From: Undaria pinnatifida
Lineage: Eukaryota > Sar > Phaeophyceae > Laminariales > Alariaceae
Assembly (NCBI GenBank): GCA_012845835.1
Contig: JABAKD010000029.1
Span: 8,501,380-8,565,379, forward strand
Reading direction: 5' to 3'
DNA: 64,000 nucleotides
In this document: positions 22,740 through 32,680 of the stretch, piece by piece
Numbering within the stretch: position 1 is the stretch's first letter
Layout of the letters: every line of letters begins with the position of its first letter
Translations under genes and position numbers: made by a program
Notes under the pieces: generated by a model
The model's database searches: none
Told to the model about the DNA's origin: nothing
What the model saw: only the letters and a program-made list of their open reading frames with translations

Positions 22740-23225
22740 CACTGCGTGAGCTAGACAACCAGGGTACCGCTTTTTTTTTTGTTTTTTTTTGCGGTCCACC
22801 GTGGTGGTTATCGAGTTAGATCATATTGTTCGGGGTGGAGAACCGTAACTCCGCACAAGGGGAATTATCGCATCACGTAGTGTGGGTATGGTTGGGCACC
22901 CACGAGGCAGGTACATAGTAGTACCCATTGCTGTCTCTGGAGTGGCCACACCAGAAAACAAAGTGTAACTCATTGGTCGTTGTCATCCATAAGCAAGAAA
23001 GTAGGCACAAGGTGCTGACGTCCGTCTTACGAGCGGTTCTTGGAAGGATGCGGTTCACCCTTCATGCGACTCGCCGAGCACCTCACGGCGCTTCGCGCTT
23101 GGTGCAAAGCAAGGTCTGCCTGGTTGATGAAAACCCGACGTGCTTCGTCCTAGCATAGTAGGGGCATAGTAGGGATGCGAGGTATATGGTCACGACTACG
23201 GCCATGCACAAACTGAGTACACCCG
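22740..23225 (+). repeat. Repeat D, copy 1
   Basis: Unit of about 480 bp starting CACTGCGTGAGCTAGACAAC. Landmarks are GGTTATCGAGTTAGATCATA, CGGGGTGGAGAACCGTAACT, CCGCACAAGGGGAAT, CACCCACGAGGCAG, CTCTGGAGTGGCCACACC, GCAAGAAAGTAGGCACAAGG, TTCATGCGACTCGCCGA and a CACAAACTGAGTACAC end. Close copies are at 45569-46043(+), 56400-56880(+) and 52402-52897(-). Copies at 45.5 and 52.4 kb sit next to repeat E in the same relative orientation. Confidence 0.92.
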
Positions 23226-23613
23226 TCCCCTATCGGAGCCTTCCTTAGTACCAATGTGTCCGTAAATATAAGTAACATTTTGTTTTAATACTAATGCCCA
23301 AAGGTTGCTTATATTTCCGGACAGGTTGGTAAGGTTTACGTTCGTTGTTTTGGCTAAGGCTCTTGTGTTGTCTTCACATTGCACTGTTGTTTCTACCCAA
23401 TCAATTACATCGGCACACCCATTGCCGTCCGGACTCGTCACCCTGTATCCTGTATATTGTACCTGGTATATTGATATATTAATAGCAGTATATTATATGC
23501 TGCAGTAGGTTCCATCTGCCGCGACCGCTGTGATTCGTCATGTATCAATAGTCCCCCTTCCCCCTCCCCCCCCTACAAGCCTGCCTACTTTTAACCGGAT
23601 AGGGCGGCCCACC

Positions 23614-23828
23614 ATGGAATGTGAGGAACGCTCACCTCACCCTCAATCACCCCACCCGCCCCCAACTCTCATTGCGTTTTTTGAAGGGTCGACAATTCCG
23701 TCGAAATTAGATGCATCGGCGGGTGACACCTCGACGCCATCTTCCAGCGGCGACAACGGAGCCACGTGCACGTGCCGAAACTGCAAGCAGCAGTTCCGAC
23801 GAGACGAGAACGAAGCCGGTTCTTGCTC
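23614..23828 (+). CDS. CHORD-like Cys/His-rich protein, exon 1
   Basis: The ATG at 23614 has an ideal context (ACCATGG). The exon encodes 71 codons plus two bases: an acidic start, a His/Pro-rich stretch (residues 8-17), a Ser/Thr/Asp-rich linker and then a Cys cluster, TCTCRNC, at residues 51-57, followed by FRRDENEAGSC. The exon ends TGC TC|GTGAGT (phase 2). It joins exon 2 exactly, restoring Ser72 and continuing into FHPG. The assembled protein has 142 residues with Cys52, 54, 57 and 71 here. A CxxC, an asparagine-containing spacer, and a Cys ahead of (Y/F)HPG recall CHORD and related zinc-binding domains. Its role is unknown; CHORD proteins act as chaperone co-factors, but this is not shown here. 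Confidence 0.85.
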
Positions 23829-24159
23829 GTGAGTGTGGGAAGCTGTGCCGCTGCCGCCCTCTGGATGTGCAGAAAATCATTCAACGTGTTCTGGTATGCT
23901 CGTTTCGGGACGCAACCAATTAACAGAGGGGGTTTAATCACTTTGCCGGTACTGCAACACAAACCCTCTAATACTACCTCACCCACCTTACCCCCCTACC
24001 CTACCCTACCCTAGGCCACCCTAACCCTACATTACCCTTTCTTACCCTAACCAACCCTACACTGCCCTACCCTACCCCACCCTACCCCTACCCTACCCTA
24101 CCCTGCATTACCTCACCCTAAGCCTACCCTACCCCGCCCCACCCACTGCTTTGGGGCAG
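23829..24159 (+). repeat. Intron of the CHORD-like gene, filled with degenerate CCCTA repeats
   Basis: The 331-bp intron runs from GTGAGTGTGG to GGGGCAG. From about 23965 to 24145 it is built of CCCTA, CCCTAA, CCCTACC and related words on the plus strand, resembling degenerate telomeric (TTTAGGG / TTAGGG type) repeats. It also serves as the C-rich tract ahead of the acceptor. Confidence 0.85.
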
Positions 24160-24373
24160 GTTCCATCCGGGCCTGTTCAGCGGACGGCTGAACCGAGTGA
24201 ACGATGTTGACACGTCGGGGCTGGAGTATTTCTGGTCTTGTTGCGGCGAGGGTGACAGGTCTCATCCGGGTTGCGCCAGCGGCCGACACGTGTCATACGA
24301 CGACCCGCCGGAGGGAGGGGAAGGGGGGTGGAGGAGTCCTCTTACTGGCACGCTTCGGTCTTCTTCACCTTGA
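24160..24373 (+). CDS. CHORD-like Cys/His-rich protein, exon 2
   Basis: The exon begins after CAG at 24159. Its first base G completes a Ser codon with the TC of exon 1. It encodes residues 73-142: FHPGLFSGR, then a spacer ending LEYFWSCC (Cys99, Cys100), GEGDRSHPGC (His107, Cys110), ASGRH (His115), VSYDD and a Gly-rich tail, ending at TGA 24371-24373. HPG... YxWSCC... GC..G.H is the signature order of CHORD domains, although the spacing is not the usual one. The in-phase join and uninterrupted motif order argue for a live gene. The protein has no signal peptide or membrane segment, so a soluble zinc protein is inferred. I do not know the exact family name. Confidence 0.85.
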
Positions 24374-25630
24374 CCCCCTCAGAAGTGCACACACACATTT
24401 TTGGAGACAATATACTTCGGGGGAGTAATTAAAAGTGTGGGATGTTTAACGTGGAGTTGAAGAGTTTAGCTTGGTAAGATAGTACCAGTGGATATGCCGG
24501 GGACGGTATATGTTTATGGTGTATATCTTTTAATTGTTCGTGTAAGTCGAAGCGTACGTTTTATAATGCTCCTGCGGACGAGTAAAATTTAACATGAACC
24601 CCATTTTTAGGGCTGAGCTCCCCGTTATGTGAACAGAACGCTTGGAGTTCGACTGTTAATAATGGGATTTTTTTCAGGGGTTGGAAAAGGGTTAAGCTCA
24701 CCACACTTTTAGATATATTATATAAAAATAAAAATATACTACATACAGCTGTGAGATCGAAGATTTTGCCGAAACTCGTCTTTGCCAGCTGTGTGTGATA
24801 CTCGCGATCGCGCGTGTTGCTGGGTGTGTATCCCCTTGAAGGATATGCGCCGGCGACTCCCCTTAGAACTACAGTATAGCTTGTACCAGGGTCAACAGGG
24901 TGATGTCAATCAATCACATTTAGATTCATGTGTGTCGTTTCGATTTAACTCGGCTGTAGAACATTGTGGTGCTGTCATGGCAATGGCAGAGCGAGCTGCC
25001 GTGGCATACGGTCGAGTGGGTATGTCGACCCGCCCTGATCCTCCCCCCGCCCGAGATGAGGTGCGGTGGAGATAATAACCGTGTACTGCAGTGTGGGAAC
25101 GAACGGCTCGAACTCAACCACTAACAACCAAGGCTTACGCCGCCTCCCCGCCGGACTCGGTCCAGTTGCGATCCACCCGACCCATTCAAGCAGCGTTGTT
25201 CCCCATAGATTGTGATCAGAGGGGCGGAAGAGAGGGAAACGAGGGGGGGTGGGGGCGAGGGAAGGAACGGACGCACGAAAGGCGTTCTTACTTGGCGTGT
25301 ACAACTCGGCTGCGAGTCCGACTAATGATTTTAGATCTCAATTTTTGTTGACACGTGTTAAGGTCTGGTACGTTTGTAACGCGTACTCTCTGCGGAGAGG
25401 CCGAAGGATGCATATGGTCAGTGAATTCGGTTCCCGGCGACTGAGGACTCGCCCCGGACTCCTGCTAACTTCAGGCGTAAAGCTGCGGGGGGGGGGTGTT
25501 GTGCTCACTTATTCACGAAGGCGCAATGGGTTTGTGCGCTAAGCATTACCTGGTGCCTGGCGCTTTTGGCTTTCCCTCTGGCTCACCATCTAATAATCAT
25601 CACGTCATGAACGAATATTGATACCCTGGT
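24374..25630. other. No supported gene apart from repeat E (24735-24915, minus)
   Basis: A minus-strand repeat E copy lies at 24735-24915. The remaining frames are of chance length. Confidence 0.4.
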
Positions 25631-25669
25631 ACCTTCCGGCTGGGCATCCAACCTTTATTTTTTTCATGT

Positions 25670-25830
25670 ACCGGGGACAAAAGCTCAGGCCGGCATACAA
25701 CCTTGAAAGTTGTTCGATATGCCGGGGACTAGAGCCGACTTGCCCCCGGGGACAAAAACGAAGACCGACATACAACCTTGATATTTGTTCGACCTACCGG
25801 GGGACTGGAAGCCAGCTTTGCCGAGTAGAG
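25670..25830 (+). repeat. Two-unit ~75-bp tandem repeat
   Basis: Units share CCGGGGACAAAA, CCG(A/G)CATACAACCTTGA and TTGTTCGA. They begin at about 25672 and 25757. The frame is open across both units (RGQK(L/R)RP(A/T)YNL repeated), but no start or splice context supports a gene. Confidence 0.65.
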
Positions 25831-25975
25831 GGTGAAGACAGCCCTGACACCCAGAGTCGGTGGTTGGTTGTTTGTAGTGATTCATGATGTGAAAAACCTT
25901 ACGGTTTTCGTTGTTCTGTATAATAGTTTTTTTTTTTTTATTGTGTTGGTGTGAGGCGACAGTCCCGAAGCAGCC

Positions 25976-26270
25976 CCCCTCTCTCCCTCTCTCTCTCCCT
26001 CCCTCCCTCCCTCCCTCCCTCCCTCCCTCCCTCCCTCCCTCCCTCCCTCCCTCCCTCCCTCCCTCCCTCCCTCCCTCCCTCCCTCCCTCCCTCCCTCCCT
26101 CCCTCCCTCCCTCCCTCCCTCCCTCCCTCCCTCCCTCCCTCCCTCCCTCCCTCCCTCCCTCCCTCCCTCCCTCCCTCCCTCCCTCCCTCCCTCCCTCCCT
26201 CCCTCCCTCCCTCCCTCCCTCTCTCCCTCCCTCCCTCCCTCCCTCCCTCCCTCCCTCCCTCCCTCCCCCC
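25976..26270. repeat. (CCCT)n microsatellite, ~295 bp
   Basis: Long perfect CCCT tetranucleotide run with a few CTCT interruptions at the left end. It generates spurious Pro/Ser/Leu or Gly/Arg/Glu open frames on both strands. A second tract of the same type and orientation lies at 54497-54735. Confidence 0.98.
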
Positions 26271-26579
26271 TCTTCGTGTAGTTAGGAGGTGGCGAGAGCA
26301 CGTATTCCGCGATGAACAGATGGTGCTTAATATGACGATCGATTGTGGTGATGGTGATGATGTGAATGTCGGTATGGAGGAGGATGACGATGTGATGGTG
26401 ATGTGGTGGGACGCGATAATGCTAAATGGCGATTGTGGTGGTGACAGCGTCACGGCCTTGAGGCACCAACCGCTGGGTCAGCCAAAACCCCTTCACGTTC
26501 TCGCAACACGCTGATGGGGTGCAGTCGAAGCTGCACCTCCCGCTATTTTCGCAAACACTGCACCCGCGTTTGGGAGGGC

Positions 26580-27280
26580 GGACTGTTGGCTATATAGTTT
26601 AACTGGATAGAGCTCAGTGGGTAGTGCTATATATAACCAACAATATATATACATATGTTTTACAGTTCGTTAGTTGATTCTCGCCGACTTCGCAACAGGG
26701 ATCTCCGGGGCTCTAACAACGCAGACAATATATTCATTATGTAAGAATTGCAGCCGCGTCTTGAGGAACATACGATAAAAAATCCCGTCCGGCGCTGGCC
26801 GATGACTTTTTTTATCAGCTTCCAAGACTTGACGCTTGTTGTCGATGGTGCTGGGTGTTCCAGCGATCGATTCGTCTTGATACGGGGGTGAATATCCGTT
26901 TGAGGTTAGAGACGACCCGCTGGGAATCTGGCGTAGGATTAAAAACTGAACCCCAAATGGCTTGGAAGTCGAGTCACTCTCCAAAACAATCGTGGTAGTT
27001 CGGGCGTGTGTCGGATGCATAGCTCAAGGCACAGGGCATCCGAGAAGCCGAGAATTGGCGGGGGCCGCTTGTTTTTGTGTGTTTTATCAGCTATCAATAC
27101 CCGTGGTGGCGTGGTGGCGTGGCGTCAATCGATGCTGTGGGTCGTTTAAAGGGGGGGGGTGGGTAGGTCATGCCTGAACGGAGGCGGCTCGAGGCACACA
27201 CGAGACACGAAAACAGAGAACATGATAGTTGCGTTTCAGACGAGGGCCCACAGAAAAAAAAAACATGATCCACGCTACCC
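26580..27280 (-). other. Possible retroelement relic; otherwise no gene
   Basis: A minus-strand frame (about 26670-27020) contains LEADKKSHRPAPDGIFYRMF. This faintly resembles the PGPDG-x-YRMF region near the start of LINE reverse transcriptases. There are no other supporting motifs, so it is listed only as a possibility. Confidence 0.2.
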
Positions 27281-27281
27281 A

Positions 27282-27549
27282 GAGGTAGCAGTTTTCGTGT
27301 GAAATGGTTTCTGAATGACGGAGAGCCCTCCTTGACCCAAAATCGTCGCAAATCGGCATTTTTTTTGGCATGACTCTTTTAATTGTGTACCTAGGCCGTG
27401 AGATTTTTTTTTTTCATCCGAAACGTAGCAGTTTTCAAGTTTTTTCTCCAAAAATATCTGTTTTTTGGGGGCGAGATCTCTTAAGCGCTCCCAAAATTGA
27501 AGAACTTCCAGAAAAAAAGTGGTGAACCTCTATCATCGTAGCACGCGTC
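27282..27549 (+). mobile_element. Repeat F (MITE), copy 1
   Basis: Starts near CCAGAGGTAGCAGTTTTCG and ends GTGAACCTCTATCATCGTAGCACGCGTC. Internal landmarks are GGTTTCTGAATGACGG, ACCCAAAATCGTC, GTACCTAGGCCGTG, GTAGCAGTTTTCAAG and AAGCGCTCCCAAA. It matches the better-preserved copy at 48611-48865 in order and orientation. Partial copies lie at about 47770-48020, 55040-55210 and 55555-55630. Confidence 0.75.
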
Positions 27550-30500
27550 ATTCACTGTCCGTTCAGACATGCACGTCGAAGCCTATCTCTGCACGTTTCC
27601 ACGCCCCGACTTTATATCTCTGAAGCTTTTCGCTCGGCGGCCAACGGCTGAGTGTGTGCGCGGGCGGGTTGGGTTTCCAAATAAATCACGAGGCGTCCGT
27701 GAGGGGCGGGGACGATTGTTTGCCATGCCCCACTCAGCGCGTCTCTCGTGTGATTTTAGTGTGGCTGACCCCCCCCCCCCCTAATCACCCGTAGCCGAAA
27801 AAAATAGAATGTGGGACGTCATGTGGATTTTGTTTTCTGGGCGCCGATGTTTCAGAGACCCTGCTCGTTCGTTATCAGCGAGGAGGAAACTTGCCTCAGC
27901 GAGCGTGTGACTTTGTTTTTAGCATTTCCCTGGTAGTTTCACACATGATGAGATGCTCGGCTCGATCCTCTGGGCAATCCATGGCCAATTGGCCATTTTC
28001 CTCCCTTCCCTCCGAAACAAGCGTAGACGCTATTTTACAGCGCAGTTTTTTTTCAACGCTGTGTTGCCCCGGAAAGAACAACATTCGCATGCTGTTCCCC
28101 CCAGTGTGTCGAGCCTTTTTTTATCATCAGGGAAAACTCGTAAGCGTTGTTTGAGATGACCACTAATTACTAATTAGGCTATCTTTGTCCTGTACGTTCA
28201 GCTGCACCCCACGTGTTCAGGGAGGAACTGCTTGAATTTAGTGGGGGATGAATCGTAGTGGCTAGGAAGTTAGTGACGACGCGGCAGGCGGCCCATGGAC
28301 TCGTTGAAATATTACCTTGCCATCCCAGGGCGCCCGAAAAAAACCCAACAATGACCCACACTCCCGTTTTTGAGATTCGGATCTCTAGAAGGGGGGGGGG
28401 GGGGGGGGGGATGGGTCAGCCACACCAAATGCAAGTGATTCGATGAGTTAAGGAAAGGTTAATATTTTTTCCAAGTCACAAGTACCGCGGGAACCCGAAT
28501 GCGCGTATCCTCTTTCAATCATTGGGCGACCGAATACCTCACCCTCAGATTAAATCGGTGCTCGTAAACGGGCAGATAGTTAAATTGGTTCTGCACGCAT
28601 GCATGCCTGAACGGGCAGCAGTGCGCCACATACATGTAGTTGCAAGCGTACACTGGTACGGCGATGAACCCAGTTAAGCGCTCACACTTTCCTCGTGCCT
28701 GTATAGGGGGTGGGAGGGTGGAGTGGGGTGTGGGTCACCAATAACGCCATTATATTGTCTGGGCGTCCTCGTAGTATTTTCAACGATTAGTCGCTTCTGG
28801 GCGAGCGGCGGACGCGATGGAGCGATCAACCAACGCAGCCAGCCAGATGCCGCGGACACCCCTCTATCGAGCTGGCGATCAACAAGAAGCAGTTATCTCA
28901 TGTGACGCACGAAATGAGTGCTCAAGACTCAATTGTCGGTCGCGATATACAACAACCTCCGCTCTACTGCTGTTGTAGTAAGAGAGTACCCCAACAATTT
29001 TGCGTGCCAGTAATCGGACTGCGCGCTGGGGTCCTCGTTTTGCTCGTCGATCTTGAGGTCGGCTCTTCACCGGTCTCACCACCGCAGACACACCAGAAAA
29101 AGTACCACGAATATCATGCGTCACAGGGATTATTTGAGGCAATGAAAACGATGACTCAGTCTTCCATGAAGATATTTCTCGACTCACGCCCTCTTCTCGC
29201 GGGTTCAGCAACAGAACAGCGTGATTTTCAACATGATCTCACCGGTGTTTCTGAACGTTCGAACCCCGCATTGCAGCCAGCAAAGGAGTACAGTAGTAGT
29301 GACCGTCTATCGGATAAGAGACTTGATGCAACTCTCACTGAGTTGTGTTCGAGGTGAAACTAATTAGACGTCAACGGAATAAGGGTGTAAATGTGTGCGC
29401 ATGCGGGCATAGAATAAACAACTTTACAAGGTCGATGCTGCAAAATGCTGCTGCAGGTGAAAATACATCCAAGTTTTGGTATTATTGGATAGACACGACA
29501 GGAACAAGACCAACGAAGCGCAAATTCCACAACAAAAAACGAGCATCCCATTGAGCCATACGGTTCCTCCAAAAATAAAGCTTGTGAATCTGTTTTGATT
29601 TGTGTGTTCCTCTACAACAAACAGCCAGCCGTCCGTGCAGAATTAATAAGTGTGCCTTATGTACCACGTCAGGATCAACCATGAACACAGCCACCATCGC
29701 TACCAGCAGCAGCAACAAACATGCATAATCCTTCTGCTGCCGAGAAGAAACAATTGCACGAAAACATTACAAAAGCAGAAGCAGCAGCACCAGCGGCATC
29801 GTGGGCCCCCTCCTTCCCCTCCTCGATGGAGAGGGCGGGAGGAAACTTATGACACGGCATCAAGGCGACAACAGCACAGACCTCGCGGTCGTGCATACGG
29901 CGAAACGCTTGCGTCGACTAAAGAGAGCAGTTCCCTCGCCTCTCGCGACAAATCATCTCAAAGACAAAAGCAGAAAACCCATCCTAGCTAGGTGAGGGGA
30001 GAAGACACGGTCGGGAGGGGGGCACCCGCCAGCCCAACAACCCCCGCAACGAGAACGCCTCACGGTGGCTGACTGCATGCCGCACCGAAAAAAAATCTGC
30101 GCGCACAACTTTGAAGGGCAGCCACGAAAAAAAAAAGAAAATCAGTAAAAAACGTAGTTGCAGTTTTTTGTTCCCCTTTAGGTGTGCCCGGAAATTCCGT
30201 CACCCCAGCAAGGGCTACGCTCCCATATCATTAGAACGCCGTGGAGAGGGGGGGCGGTGAATCCTTTCACCCCGGGTCCACTCAGTGTTGTGTTTCGGTA
30301 CAAGACGTATCTATGCCGCTTCTAAAACAGGCCGCAACGTCGACATCACGTAACGCCCCCCCAAAAAGCGAAAGTTGAAATCAAATTCAAACCCAAACCT
30401 CCGCGTGTTCACGACTGACCCCCCTCCACCATTTTCGCCTAGAAAATTCACTGACAAAACGGCAAAGTAAAAAAAAAAGCAAAAAAAGAGGTCACAAAAA

Positions 30501-30640
30501 AGGGTGGAGCAAGTTTCAACTCGAGTTGTGACGTTGACCCCAACATTAAAGCAGAGGAAAAACAAAAAACAGCGAAAAATAAATCCCTTCCCGCTGCTCC
30601 AGCTCCTGCTACTCAAATCCAGTCCCCGCCGACCCCCAGG
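27550..30640. other. No supported gene
   Basis: Open frames near 28900-29360 and 29650-29990 are at or near chance length and have no domain. A G-run of about 22 lies at 28390-28410. AC/CAG-rich sequence is present near 29690-29800. Confidence 0.35.
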
Positions 30641-30710
30641 TCACCCCCCTCCCCCCTTCCCCCCCCCCCCCCCCCCCCTAAACGAACGCAAGTAATATCT
30701 TCATTGCTCT

Positions 30711-31000
30711 TTATTTGTCCATGTTCTGGCCCTCGATGACACCGGCCTTCTTCTGCTCGGTACCGAAGTAAAGGGTGATAAGGAAAGAGCACGGGATGAA
30801 CATGCCCACGACGATGGCAAGGGTCGCGGTACCGTTGTCCGCGATGAGCTCGGTGGGGAGCTGCGCCAGGGCGCTCGACTGTTCCGCGGCGTAGGACGCG
30901 AGGGGCGAGCACACCGAGAGGATCGTGGCCGCCGCCGCTGCCGGCACGGCGGCGGGCAAGCTGGTCTGTGCGCTCATCTGCACGGTCTGCTTCACGGCCA
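30711..31000 (-). CDS. psbM: Photosystem II protein PsbM, nuclear-encoded, exon 2
   Basis: Minus strand. The exon begins after TTCTGCAG at 31001 and ends at TAA (30713-30711). With exon 1 it gives a 126-residue precursor. Residues 31-47 continue the stromal transit peptide. Residues 47-68 are an Ala-rich hydrophobic stretch ending SYA, which looks like a thylakoid-transfer signal. Residues 88-109 form one membrane helix ending FLITLYFGTEQKKAG. A helix ending F-L-I-x-L-Y-x-x-T-E followed by basic residues is the hallmark of PsbM, a small subunit at the dimer interface of photosystem II. The protein then has a short hydrophilic tail (VIEGQNMDK). In green plants and many red plastids psbM is a plastid gene, so a nuclear copy indicates transfer. 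The downstream C-run (30658-30678) is not part of the gene. Confidence 0.9.
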
Positions 31001-31726
31001 CTGCAGAACCAAGAACCGCCGAAAGAGCAGGGAGGAAGGGACGGGAGGGAGGTGGGGGCGGGAGGGTGAGAATGACGAGATGGTACAACAGAAAGAAGGA
31101 GTTGGCAGGGGGTAGCGGTAGGGGAGGTTGAGATAGACGAGACGATACGACACAAACGAGAGCATCAGAAGATGAGTTGAACACGGGATTCGACCATCGG
31201 GGGGATAAGGAAGGACATCGGTGTCAATGCTTCAGCGAAACAAGAGCGGCCCGTAATACGAAAGCTATCGGGGGTGGGGCGTTGATTTTCACGATCCCCT
31301 TGGTGTCAAACTTTGGCCAGCAACTTGGTGCACGAATGGCAGAGGTTCTTAAAAGGTGTACTGCAAATAATTATCCCCCACAAACCCCAACCACTTGTGG
31401 GTGTTGGTTGCACCGCTCTTCTGAAGATTTACCGCGGACTCTACAACGTCAACCGTCGAAACATGTATCATGTGGTCATCTTCTGACTATGGAGGGGGGA
31501 CACGCCCTTCTTCGAGCCGCACGAAGAAGGTTGCCCCCTGTAAAGTCAAAAGGATTACGACATGACAGATGTTCCCACGGGTGAACGTCGAGAGTCTGCG
31601 GTAACTTTCAAGAACAGCGGTGCAACACCCACGGTGTAAAGACGAACAGGCCCGGTTTGGCCAACTTTCGCACGATGGCCACGCCGTCTGCTAAGAAGTG
31701 CACAGAGTTCGGCAACTCTCTGTCTC

Positions 31727-31970
31727 CGATTATCACAAACTTGTCAGCTTATCCTATTATCACAAACTTGTCAGTTTGTCCGAATATCACAACTTGTCAG
31801 CTTGTCCGAATATCACAAACTTGTCAGCTTGTCCGATTATCACAAACTTGTCAGCTTGTCCGATTATCACAAACTTGTCAGCTTGTCCGAATATCACAAA
31901 CTTGTCAGCTTGTCCGATAATCACAAACTTGTCAGCTTGTCCGGTTATCACAAACTTGTCAGCTTGTCGC
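31727..31970. repeat. 27-bp minisatellite in the psbM intron
   Basis: About nine units of CTTGTCAGCTTGTCCGATTATCACAAA type, with alternations GATTAT / GAATAT / GATAAT / GGTTAT in the variable part. Because 27 is a multiple of three and the unit has no stop in several frames, nine-residue repeats appear in at least two plus-strand frames and one minus-strand frame. No start context or domain suggests that they are translated. Confidence 0.95.
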
Positions 31971-32520
31971 CCCCAAATGGGTCCAGTTGTCATGTAGGGG
32001 GGCACCCTGGTGTAAAACAGTACACACCAGACACAGCGGCAAGTTTTAAAAAAAAACAAAAAAAGGGCATGGAAAACGCCTTCCGTCAGGGAGTACCAGC
32101 ACAGCAACAATACACACCGCCGACCCCACTCCTTGAAGCCCCCTCCCCCCCCCCCCCCCCCCGACTTCAGCTCAGTCTCGAAAGGGATGCGTGGTCAATG
32201 GTCAAATGACTTAAGGCAAGCAACAAATAAGTCCGCCCCCCCCCCCTTCCCCCCCCGACTTCACAGCTCGTTGGTACAGCGTGGGCGTTACGCGACCTTG
32301 CATGCGTGGGTTACAGCGCGCGCGGTTGGGTGCCCTGGCATGCACTCCATCTTGCTGTTGTAGGAACACAAATCAGCCGACTCAAGATTCTCGAAATAAC
32401 GTCGGAAAAAGATAGGCAAGCCGGAGCCGACACGGCTTGGGGGGGAAGGGGGGGCTGCGAGACGCACGTCACTCCTGCGTTGACAACGGATCAAGCAAAT
32501 AGTTGATGCTCAGGCTGTTC

Positions 32521-32680
32521 CAAAATCTCGTGAAGGCGCGGGCGACAAATACTTTAGAACTGCACCTGCATTTCTTGGGGGACAAACTACTTCGAAATAC
32601 CAAAATTTCGTGAAGGCGCGGGCGACAAATACTTTAGAACTGCACCTGCATTTTTTGGGGGACAAACTACTTCGAAATAG
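32521..32680. repeat. Perfect-period 80-bp duplication
   Basis: CAAAATCTCGTGAAGGCGCG to TACTTCGAAATAC (32521-32600) is repeated immediately at 32601-32680 with only a few substitutions (for example CTCG/TTCG and TTTCTT/TTTTTT). It is a recent tandem duplication within the intron. Confidence 0.95.

Noticed and set aside
25976-26270. CRISPR-like array
   Set aside because: Unit is a 4-bp microsatellite without spacers; none of the tandem arrays in the window has unique spacers.
25882-26514. Long Pro/Ser/Leu and Gly/Arg/Glu open frames
   Set aside because: They are produced by the CCCT microsatellite on both strands. The same applies to 54378-54857.
28902-29357. 151-codon plus-strand open frame
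   Set aside because: Within chance length and without recognisable motif or splice sites.
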